The translations under genes were made by a program, and so were the position numbers. The notes below the pieces were generated by a model. That model did not search any database and had not been told where the DNA came from. It was given only the letters and a program-made list of their open reading frames with translations. From Cyclobacteriaceae bacterium (lineage in GTDB: Bacteria > Bacteroidota > Bacteroidia > Cytophagales > Cyclobacteriaceae), in NCBI GenBank assembly GCA_947458795.1, contig CANHCD010000028.1, positions 1 through 12,981 of the forward strand: a stretch of DNA of 12,981 bases, given 5' to 3'. The first letter of the stretch is position 1. Every line of letters starts with the position of its first letter. This document shows positions 1 to 7,182 of this stretch, one piece after another.

Positions 1-1079
1 AGGGTAACTTCTTCTACAATGGAAGCTTTGTACCTTCTTATGGTCCAGTATCTAACAACAACCCAGATTTGTCTTGGGAAACGAAAGACGAAGTTAACGT
101 AGGTTTAGATTTCGTTGCTTTCAACAATAAACTTTCTGGTACAATTGACTATTTCACTAGAGTAACAAGTGGAATGATTTTACCAATCAACTTACCAGTT
201 CCACCAAACCTTTTCCCAACTACACTTCTTAACATTGGTGAAGTTGAAAACTCTGGTCTTGAAGTATTGTTGAACTACAATGCTATAGACAAGAGTGATT
301 TTAAATGGACTACTGGTGTTAACTTCTCTACGCTAGCTACTAACCTTAGAAGTTTGTCAGCAGGAGATCTTTCTTTCGGAGCAGTAAATTACCGCTCTAA
401 CTTCGGTTCTCCAGGTCAAAACCTTACTCAGTTGATCCGAGTTCAAGAGAACGGACCATTGGGACAGATTTGGGGTCCAATTCAGACAGGTATTGATGAG
501 AAAGGTGCTCCAATCATGAAAGTGATTGATGGTACAGCTAAAGATGCAAACGGAAACCCTGTTTATTGTAATTGCGACGCAGATAGAGCTCAATTGGGTA
601 CTGCTTATCCTACAATCAACTTTGGTATCAATAACAGCTTTAACTACAAGAATTGGGATTTCAATTTCTTCTTCAGAGGTTCACTTGGTCACTCTTTGAT
701 CAACAGCTATAGAGGTTTCTATGAAAACACTGAAAGTACTACAGTTCAAAACTGGAACGTTGTGAAAACTAAATATTTTGATCCAAACATTAAAAAGGCA
801 GAATATAACAGTAGCCACGTTGAAAAAGCAGATTTCATGATCTTGGATAACGCTACAATTGCTTACAATTTTAACGTGAAACAAGGTAAATCTGTAGGTA
901 AAATTAGAACTTTCCTATCTGTACAAACACCATTCATGTTTACAGGTTACACTGGTGTAGATCCTTCAGTAAGATATCAGGACCCAGAAAACGGGGATCC
1001 ACTTGCTCCTGGTATAGAGCGTAGAGCTACTTATTTCACTACTACCATTACTACTTTAGGTCTAAACTTAAGTTTCTAA
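1..1079 (+). CDS. SusC/RagA-like TonB-dependent outer-membrane transporter, C-terminal part (5' end outside window)
   Basis: The reading frame is open from base 3, so this is the last 358 residues of a protein that normally exceeds 950 residues; the plug and first barrel strands lie to the left of the window. The TTG at 69 is an internal codon, not a start. Visible SusC hallmarks are the NPDLSWE segment followed by NVGLDF, the INLPVPP strand turn, the GEVENSGLEV motif, a YPTINFGINNSFNYKNWDF strand pair, and a terminal strand ending in an aromatic residue (GLNLSF), as expected for recognition by the Bam machinery. The product would form the 22-strand barrel that imports large ligands using TonB energy, capped by the SusD protein encoded 19 bp downstream. 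A Cys-Asn-Cys turn (codons at 567-575) is unusual for a periplasmic or surface loop. Substrate unknown. Family assignment is very secure. Confidence 0.96.
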   Translation, partial: GNFFYNGSFVPSYGPVSNNNPDLSWETKDEVNVGLDFVAFNNKLSGTIDYFTRVTSGMILPINLPVPPNLFPTTLLNIGEVENSGLEVLLNYNAIDKSDFKWTTGVNFSTLATNLRSLSAGDLSFGAVNYRSNFGSPGQNLTQLIRVQENGPLGQIWGPIQTGIDEKGAPIMKVIDGTAKDANGNPVYCNCDADRAQLGTAYPTINFGINNSFNYKNWDFNFFFRGSLGHSLINSYRGFYENTESTTVQNWNVVKTKYFDPNIKKAEYNSSHVEKADFMILDNATIAYNFNVKQGKSVGKIRTFLSVQTPFMFTGYTGVDPSVRYQDPENGDPLAPGIERRATYFTTTITTLGLNLSF

Positions 1080-1098
1080 GCTAAAACATAAAAAAATC

Positions 1099-2733
1099 AT
1101 GAAAAAAACAATAAATATTAAATACTTCTTGATTGGCCTAGGACTGACTTATTTTGCTTCGTCTTGCGTTGATTTAGAGGAGAAGGTGTATAGCCAGATT
1201 ACTTCAGACAACTTCTTCAAAACAGATGAAGAATTTATTTCAGCACTTGGAGGAGCGTATTCTTCTTTAGGTGGATTGGGTAATCACTCAGGTCTTTGGT
1301 CAATTAATGAAATTGCATCCGATGAAATCGTAGTTTCTCACAAAGGTGGTGACTGGTTTGACGGTGGTGTTCTTTTACAATTGCACCAACATGAATTCCA
1401 AAAGGATAATCCATTTTTGAACAACACATGGAACTTCCTTTTTGGAGGAATCAACACGTGCAATAGATTGATCTATTCTTTCGAGCAGCTTAACAATGCA
1501 AACTCTCCTGCTTACATCGCAGAGCTTAGAGCATTGAGAGCTTTGTACTACTATTGGGCTATGGATGCGTTTGGTAATGTTCCTATTGTAACGGACTTTA
1601 CATCCACTGAAAAGCCTGCTAATAGCTCAAGAAAAGTGGTTTATGATTTCATTTTGAAAGAATTGAATGAAATAATCCCGTTACTTTCTGCAAAGAAGGA
1701 TGGTACTACTTATGGAAGATTGACTAAGTGGAGTGCATTGACTATCAGAATGAAATTGTATCTAAATGCTGAAGTTTACACTGGAACTCCTCAATGGGCT
1801 CTAGCTGCTGCTGATGCTGCTACAATTATCAATACTGGTCCTTACACCTTGAACCCTTCTTATGCGGCAAACTTTGCCATCAATAACGCTGGTTCTCCAG
1901 AGAACATCTTTGTCTATCCTTATGACAAAGTATTTGCTGGCGTATTCAACTGGGTTCAGATGACGCTTCACATTGTAAGTCAGTCTACTTTCAACCTTAG
2001 TGATCAGCCTTGGAATGGATATCAAACTGTTGAAGAATTTTACAATTCTTACATAGATCCAGTGAAAAACCCAGGAACTCAAGGTCCAGTTTGGAAAGGT
2101 TTGGCATTGGAGCCATCTACTGGTACAGTTGATGGTAGATTAACTAACTTCTTGGTAGGCCCACAGAAAAAGGCTGATGGATCAGTTTTGGTCGATCCAG
2201 GAGTTGAAGTTACCGATCCAACTGGATTGAAAGGTGATCCAAATGGTCCTCCATTGACCTTCATGCCTTTCTTGAATGAAATCTCTCCAGGAGGTTTGAG
2301 ACAATCAGGAGCTAGAATTGCTAAGTATGAATTCGAAAGAGGTGGTACACCTAACATGAGCAATGACTTCGTAATCTTTAGACTTTCTGATGTCATTCTT
2401 TCTCTTGCTGAGGCTAACTTTAGATTAGGAAAGACTGCTGAAGCTTTGGCTTTAGTGAACCAAATCCGTGCTAGAGCAGGTGGACTTCAGCCTTTCACTA
2501 CGTTGACTGCTGATAACTTATTAGCTGAAAGAGGTAGAGAAATGTATGTGGAAATGACTAGAAGACAAGATCAAATCCGCTTTAAGAAGTATGGTGATGC
2601 TTGGTGGCCGTTTGCGGGTATGAACAGACCTAAGAAAGTTCACGCTCCTGGAAGCTTCTTGGAAATCTTCCCTATTCCACAACCACAGCTTCTTGCTAAC
2701 ACAAACTTGAAGCAGAATCCAGGATACAATTAA
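1099..2733 (+). CDS. SusD/RagB-family surface lipoprotein (starch-binding outer membrane protein family)
   Basis: A complete 544-residue protein, a usual length for the family. Residues 1-22 are a lipoprotein signal peptide with lipobox ending FASSC, so Cys23 is the predicted lipidated residue. Residues about 30-230 match the SusD-like N-terminal region (YSQITSDNFFKTDEEF, NEIASDEIV, then the helical RALRALYYYWAMDAFGNVP TPR-like segment at 143-162). Residues about 400-544 match the RagB/SusD C-terminal region (FVIFRLSDVILSLAEANFRLG at 424-444, QIRARAG, ERGREMY, and the closing FPIPQPQLLAN...QNPGYN). SusD proteins sit on the cell surface as a lid that captures ligand for the SusC barrel encoded just upstream; the 19-bp gap indicates cotranscription. 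ATG at 1099 is chosen because it directly precedes the signal peptide; the leader is A-rich with no Shine-Dalgarno. Arginine is AGA in 18 of 20 codons. The bound ligand cannot be predicted from the sequence. Confidence 0.97.
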   Translation: MKKTINIKYFLIGLGLTYFASSCVDLEEKVYSQITSDNFFKTDEEFISALGGAYSSLGGLGNHSGLWSINEIASDEIVVSHKGGDWFDGGVLLQLHQHEFQKDNPFLNNTWNFLFGGINTCNRLIYSFEQLNNANSPAYIAELRALRALYYYWAMDAFGNVPIVTDFTSTEKPANSSRKVVYDFILKELNEIIPLLSAKKDGTTYGRLTKWSALTIRMKLYLNAEVYTGTPQWALAAADAATIINTGPYTLNPSYAANFAINNAGSPENIFVYPYDKVFAGVFNWVQMTLHIVSQSTFNLSDQPWNGYQTVEEFYNSYIDPVKNPGTQGPVWKGLALEPSTGTVDGRLTNFLVGPQKKADGSVLVDPGVEVTDPTGLKGDPNGPPLTFMPFLNEISPGGLRQSGARIAKYEFERGGTPNMSNDFVIFRLSDVILSLAEANFRLGKTAEALALVNQIRARAGGLQPFTTLTADNLLAERGREMYVEMTRRQDQIRFKKYGDAWWPFAGMNRPKKVHAPGSFLEIFPIPQPQLLANTNLKQNPGYN

Positions 2734-2755
2734 TTAGTTCCTGATTCTAATATAT

Positions 2756-2789
2756 AAGCAGGCTGTTTTTAACAGCCTGCTTTTTTTTT
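2756..2789 (+). terminator. Rho-independent terminator after the susCD pair
   Basis: A perfect 12-bp inverted repeat (AAGCAGGCTGTT / AACAGCCTGCTT, arms 2756-2767 and 2771-2782) with a TTT loop is followed by an uninterrupted run of nine T (2781-2789, partly overlapping the arm). It lies 23 bases after the susD stop. It should end the susCD transcript and so set the next two genes off as a separate unit or make them depend on read-through. Because the stem is flanked by only two A residues on the left, it is a good terminator for the + strand only. Confidence 0.93.
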
Positions 2790-2956
2790 GATTTTTTATG
2801 AAAATGGATTTGTGATTTTTATAAACAAGTATCTTCTTGAGTGGGTGAATTTTCAACACCAAAAAAATATAAAAAACTACTTGGAGGTATTCGGGTTTTT
2901 CTAACCGAACTTTATCTAAGAATCATTAAATTCGTGGTGTAAAAAGAAAAATTTGT

Positions 2957-3550
2957 ATGCGTATTTCTCTATCAATTCTTGCTCTTCTAATTCTCAGCAT
3001 CTCCATTCAAGGTTGCAATTCTCCTTCTTTTAACACCTCTGATAAGGGTTTAGCGAATGCAGACAGTCTTTTTTTGGGCTTTTATTTAGGCATGGCACAA
3101 AAGGATTTTTTTGACCATTGCACGGAATTGAATAAGCAGCAAAAAATAACCCAAGGGCCAGGAGGCACCACTAGTGTTGAGCATAAAATTAAAGGCACCT
3201 ACGGTGGCGATGTGAGCATGCGGTTTTTCCCTACGTTTATCAAAAAGGAAATGTTTGAAATGCCTGTTACCTATACCTATGATTCCTGGGCTCCTTGGAA
3301 CAAGGAATACTCATCCGCAGCTTTGTTGCCAAAAATATTGGAAAGCTATAAAGCTACCTATGGCGGTGACTTTAAGGTTGTAAATGATAGGTACCAAGGA
3401 AAGATTTATTATCGAATGGATGGAAAGCGAAGAATCAACCTTTTTATAAAAGATGAGCAGTTTGTTCAAGCAATTTTTACGGATATGGAGGTTGAAGAAA
3501 GACTCAAAGAAGAATTTGAAAAAAGTCAATCCCAAAAGCCAGTGAATTGA
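2957..3550 (+). CDS. Small predicted lipoprotein of unknown function
   Basis: A 197-residue protein that I do not recognise as a named family. Residues 1-19 are a hydrophobic signal peptide with lipobox SIQGC, giving a predicted lipidated Cys20. The mature part is compact and mixed alpha/beta in character: LGFYLGMAQKDFFDHCTELN near residues 42-61 resembles the GMs..ev.. helix seen at the start of many small envelope lipoproteins with a BamE-like or related fold (a weak resemblance only); a Gly/Thr-rich turn (GPGGTTS) follows; and the C-terminus is a charged helix (EVEERLKEEFEKSQSQK). A second Cys (Cys56) is present in the mature part. It follows the susD terminator and precedes the large VCBS/ASPIC lipoprotein gene by 40 bp on the same strand, so cotranscription with that gene is likely. 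ATG at 2957 directly precedes the signal peptide; the leader is A-rich with no Shine-Dalgarno. A true gene, function open. Confidence 0.85.
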   Translation: MRISLSILALLILSISIQGCNSPSFNTSDKGLANADSLFLGFYLGMAQKDFFDHCTELNKQQKITQGPGGTTSVEHKIKGTYGGDVSMRFFPTFIKKEMFEMPVTYTYDSWAPWNKEYSSAALLPKILESYKATYGGDFKVVNDRYQGKIYYRMDGKRRINLFIKDEQFVQAIFTDMEVEERLKEEFEKSQSQKPVN

Positions 3551-3590
3551 CTTGCCTAATTTTTAAGTCTCCTAAAATGTTTAAAGTATA

Positions 3591-6500
3591 ATGAAACTCG
3601 GTCTAGCTAAGTTTTGGGTTCTCTCTTTATTCATTTTTTACGCATGCACTGGAAACCCTGATTTAGAACAAAAGGATACACTTTTTGTAAGTCTGCCCAC
3701 TCAAAAAACAGGTGTGGATTTCATCAATTTGTTGACTGAAACAGAAGACTTCAACATCATCGATTACCTTTATTTTTACAATGGAGCTGGGGTTTCAGTG
3801 GGTGACATCAATAACGATGGGCTTATTGATATTTATTTTTCTTCGAATCAAGGACCAAATAAGCTTTTCCTAAATAAAGGGAAAATGGTTTTTGAGGACA
3901 TCTCAAAAAAGTCAGGTTTAGAGTCTCTGGGCTCCTGGAAAACAGGAGTAAGCATGGTCGACATCAATGCGGACGGCTTGCTTGACATTTACGTTTGTAG
4001 GTTGGGCAATTTTAAAGGCATTACCGGCAAGAATGAGCTTTACATCAATAATGGAGATCTGACTTTTAGTGAATCTGCTGCAGCCTATGGTTTGGATTTC
4101 CAGGGCTTCAGTACGCAGGCTTCATTTTTTGATTACGATAGAGATGGAGATCTAGACATGTATTTGCTTAACCATGCAGTTCATACTGAAAATAGCTTTG
4201 GAAGAGCCTCTCTTCGCTATTTGGATGATGGCTTGGCTGGGGATCGTTTGTATAAAAACAATGCTGATCAAGGGGAAAAGCGATTTACGGATATCACGAA
4301 CGAGGCGAAAATCTATTCAAGTCAGTTGGGCTATGGTTTGGGAAGCGGAATTTCGGACTTGAACAACGATGGTTGGCCAGACTTGTATGTTTCCAATGAC
4401 TTCAATGAAAACGATTACTTGTACCTCAATAAGGCAGACGGCACCTTCCAAGATCAAACCGCTTCAGCCCTATATTACAGCAGTAGGTTTTCCATGGGTA
4501 GTGATTTTGCTGATTTAAATAATGATGGCTGGGTCGATTTTATTACCCTAGACATGTTGGCAAAGGACGAGACCATTCAAAAATTATCCCAAGGAGAGGA
4601 TACGGAAGAAAACTTACAGCAGAAGTTGAACTATGGATTTGAAAGACAATTTTCTAGAAACTGTTTTCAATTAAATAACGGGAACGGTTCTTTTTCAGAA
4701 ATCGCGCAACTTTCAGGTATTTCTGCGACAGATTGGAGCTGGGGTGTGCTATTGGCTGATTACGACAACGATGGCTGGAAAGATGTTTTCATTTCGAATG
4801 GGATTGTACGAAGACCAAATGATTTGGATTACATGAACTTTGTGACCAATCCCAATTTGGAAAATGGCCTGCAGAACAACACTGAAATCAGTGACTTAGA
4901 GTTGGCCTCAGAAATGCCTTCAGGTGATGTTGCCAATTTCTTCTTCCGGAACAACAAGGATTTGACATTTCAAGATGTGAGCTCTACATGGAATGTCCCC
5001 CAAAAAAATATTTCTAATGGTGCAGCCTATGCCGATTTAGATAATGATGGGGATCTAGATTTAATCATCAACAACATCAATGCAGCAGCACAAATCTTAG
5101 AAAACCAACAGGCGCAACAACTAGATCAATCAAAAAATAACTTTTTAAAAATCAAATTTAAGGGCCTTGGTGGGAATAAATTTGGGATTGGGAGTCGGGT
5201 TGAAGCGTTTGGAAATAAGGGACAAATTATTCAAGAGAACTTCACTAGCCGTGGTTTTCAATCTTCTACAGCTCCTGAAGTTCACCTAGGACTTGGAGAA
5301 TTACAAAGTTTAGATTCCTTAAAAGTAATTTGGCCAAGCGGAAAGGTTGAAAAATATACAAACGTCAAGGCCAACCAAACCCTTACGGTGGATGAGTCGG
5401 CGGCAAAAGCTATTCCTAGTTATCTGCCTCAAGCCAAAGAGTCTTTCTTGAAAGTCGTTGAGAATAACTTATCCGGATTAGATTTTGAGCATTACGAAGA
5501 CAATTTCAATGACTTCAACTACGAATCCTTACTGCCTCACAGGCTTTCACAGGAGGGACCAGCCTTGGCCGTAGGAGACGTGAATGGTGACGGGAGAGAG
5601 GATCTTTATGTAGGAGGGGCAGCAGGACAAGCTGGGACTTTATTTATTCAAGCGAATGGGGGGGAATTCCAAAACTCGAATCAATCCATTTTTGAAAAGG
5701 ATGCCGCTCTTGAAGATACCGAGGCTATTTTCTTTGACAGCAATAAAGATGGTTTTCTGGATCTAGTAGTTGGCCGAGGTGGAAATGTAGCTAACCCGAG
5801 TGATTCGGGGGGCCAATCCAAAATTTATTTAAATAACGGGAGAGGAAAGTTTGAGCAGAGCATCAATCTTCCATTGGAAAAAAATGCGCAGGTCTCCGTG
5901 ATTCTAGCACATGATTTTGATAAGGATGGCTTAGAAGACTTGATGGTTGGTGGAAGAAATGTTGCTGGAAAATATGGACAAATTCCGCGAAGCTATTTGT
6001 TGAAAAACTTGGGTGAAAATCGATACCAAGACATAACCAATCAAATTGCCCCAGAATTGGCAACCCTAGGCTTGGTCAAAGATGCTGCTTGGACAGATAT
6101 CGACGTAGATGGCAACCTTGATTTAATTGTCATTGGAGAATGGATGCCGCTCACTATTTTCTTGAATAAAAACGGAAAGCTAGTGAATGAAACGGCAAGA
6201 TTTGGGTTGGAAGATACGAATGGATGGTGGAATTCAATTGCCGTAGAAGATTTTAATCAAGATGGTTTTCCAGATGTAGTGGTTGGCAATTTAGGGTTAA
6301 ATCATCGGATGAAACCTACCAAGGAGTTCCCCATAAAAATGATGCTGGCTGATTTTGATAAAAATGGAAGTGTTGAACAAATCGTATCCTATCCTGTAGA
6401 AGGGAAGTATTTTACGGTAGCAAGCAAAGATGAACTAGTGAAGCAAATTCCTGCTCTTAAAAAAGAATTTGTTCGCTACAATGATTTTGCGGGCAAAACA

Positions 6501-6929
6501 GTCGATGAAATATTCGCCAAATTCCAAATCAAGGAGGTCCCGTATTTGAAATCCTATCAATTTGAATCTTTGGTACTTTACAACCAGAAAGGCAAAAATT
6601 TCACCGCTCAGGCGCTACCCATTGAAGCACAATTTTCACCAATCGCGGATATCGCTATTGAGGATATCGATCAAGATGGCTATTTAGACCTTATTTTAGG
6701 GGGGAATACGACTGCTGTCGCCTCGTATTTTGGTTCGTATCAGGGAAATTGGGGCCTTATCCTGAAAGGGGATGCAAATGGATCCTTCAAGACCTTCAAG
6801 GAAAGCCCCTTGAAAATAAAAGGGGATGTGAAGAAAATTAAAGAGCTGACCGTAGGAACCAAAAAATGGTTTGTTTTTGCAAAGAATAACTCAAGTTTGG
6901 AAGTGCTCAGTACCTCGAAAAATCGCTAG
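3591..6929 (+). CDS. VCBS/FG-GAP repeat lipoprotein with central ASPIC/UnbV domain (CRTAC1-like)
   Basis: A 1112-residue surface-type lipoprotein. The signal peptide ends at lipobox FYAC, with Cys19 predicted to be lipidated. Asp-rich DxNxDGxxD motifs of FG-GAP/VCBS beta-propeller blades begin at residues 72, 124, 181, 256, 308, 390 and 482 (first half) and 663, 716, 775, 836, 887, 921 and 1025 (second half); such loops bind Ca2+ in integrin-like propellers. The motif at 921 (DFDKNGSVE) is degenerate. Between the halves, residues about 520-600 form the ASPIC/UnbV domain (GIGSRVEAF, SRGFQSSTAPEVHLGLG, VIWPSGKVEKY). A family-typical insertion around 945-985 (SKDELVKQIPALKKEFVRYNDFA) interrupts the second half. 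The likely role is a ligand-binding or adhesive propeller on the cell surface. Large proteins of this type often accompany SusCD pairs in Bacteroidota, but the partner and ligand are unknown. The automatic label 'RNA-binding protein' given to this family is not supported. The gene starts 40 bp after the small lipoprotein gene. Confidence 0.93.
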   Translation: MKLGLAKFWVLSLFIFYACTGNPDLEQKDTLFVSLPTQKTGVDFINLLTETEDFNIIDYLYFYNGAGVSVGDINNDGLIDIYFSSNQGPNKLFLNKGKMVFEDISKKSGLESLGSWKTGVSMVDINADGLLDIYVCRLGNFKGITGKNELYINNGDLTFSESAAAYGLDFQGFSTQASFFDYDRDGDLDMYLLNHAVHTENSFGRASLRYLDDGLAGDRLYKNNADQGEKRFTDITNEAKIYSSQLGYGLGSGISDLNNDGWPDLYVSNDFNENDYLYLNKADGTFQDQTASALYYSSRFSMGSDFADLNNDGWVDFITLDMLAKDETIQKLSQGEDTEENLQQKLNYGFERQFSRNCFQLNNGNGSFSEIAQLSGISATDWSWGVLLADYDNDGWKDVFISNGIVRRPNDLDYMNFVTNPNLENGLQNNTEISDLELASEMPSGDVANFFFRNNKDLTFQDVSSTWNVPQKNISNGAAYADLDNDGDLDLIINNINAAAQILENQQAQQLDQSKNNFLKIKFKGLGGNKFGIGSRVEAFGNKGQIIQENFTSRGFQSSTAPEVHLGLGELQSLDSLKVIWPSGKVEKYTNVKANQTLTVDESAAKAIPSYLPQAKESFLKVVENNLSGLDFEHYEDNFNDFNYESLLPHRLSQEGPALAVGDVNGDGREDLYVGGAAGQAGTLFIQANGGEFQNSNQSIFEKDAALEDTEAIFFDSNKDGFLDLVVGRGGNVANPSDSGGQSKIYLNNGRGKFEQSINLPLEKNAQVSVILAHDFDKDGLEDLMVGGRNVAGKYGQIPRSYLLKNLGENRYQDITNQIAPELATLGLVKDAAWTDIDVDGNLDLIVIGEWMPLTIFLNKNGKLVNETARFGLEDTNGWWNSIAVEDFNQDGFPDVVVGNLGLNHRMKPTKEFPIKMMLADFDKNGSVEQIVSYPVEGKYFTVASKDELVKQIPALKKEFVRYNDFAGKTVDEIFAKFQIKEVPYLKSYQFESLVLYNQKGKNFTAQALPIEAQFSPIADIAIEDIDQDGYLDLILGGNTTAVASYFGSYQGNWGLILKGDANGSFKTFKESPLKIKGDVKKIKELTVGTKKWFVFAKNNSSLEVLSTSKNR

Positions 6930-7007
6930 GGCTCCACTTTTTACGAGGGTAAGTTGCTACAAATCAGATGCCCTACCCATTCCCCTTTGTGATTAGCTAC
7001 TTTTTCA

Positions 7008-7044
7008 CCACTCACTAATGAAAAGAAGGTTAAGTGAGCTGTGG
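7008..7044. repeat. Imperfect inverted repeat in the 253-bp gap between the VCBS and DUF5686 genes
   Basis: CTCACTAA (7011-7018) faces TTAAGTGAG (7030-7038) with one bulged base, and the outer CCA/TGG (7008-7010 and 7042-7044) extends it across a small internal loop; the loop is 11 bases. No T-run follows on either strand, so it is not a standard intrinsic terminator. It could be a 3' stabilising hairpin, an operator-like dyad or chance. The rest of the gap (6930-7182) shows no ORF worth calling and no convincing promoter; a second short dyad, ATCCG/CGGAT, lies at 7154-7170 just before the next start codon. Confidence 0.3.
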
Positions 7045-7182
7045 TCCGTTGACTGAGGTGGTAAATAGGCATGTTCAGCCATCATCATCCTTGCGAATCA
7101 TTACATTTTCCTTTTGTTAAAACTTCTTACCTCATTCTATCGTTCAGTTTTGCATCCGTACCTTTCGGATACTATCTAACCT

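Noticed and set aside
69..71. TTG as the start of the left-edge gene
   Set aside because: The frame is open to the left edge and encodes SusC-typical sequence before it (ending NNNPDL), so the gene simply continues outside the window.
2890..2909. Short hairpin TTCGG...CCGAA upstream of the small lipoprotein gene
   Set aside because: The stem is only 5-7 bp with a bulge in AT-rich sequence and no T-run; likely chance.
2927..2934. TAAATTCG as a Bacteroidota -7 element (TAnnTTTG) for the small lipoprotein gene
   Set aside because: It has one mismatch, and there is no TTG at the expected distance upstream, so it is not strong enough to list as a promoter.
3591..6929. RNA-binding function suggested by the common label of ASPIC/UnbV proteins
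   Set aside because: The protein has a lipoprotein signal and Ca-type propeller repeats, so it is exported; no RNA-binding motif is visible.
7159..7166. TACCTTTC as a -7 element for the DUF5686 gene
   Set aside because: It has one mismatch; the nearest TTG triplets upstream are about 7 and 42 bases away, neither fitting the usual spacing of about 19.
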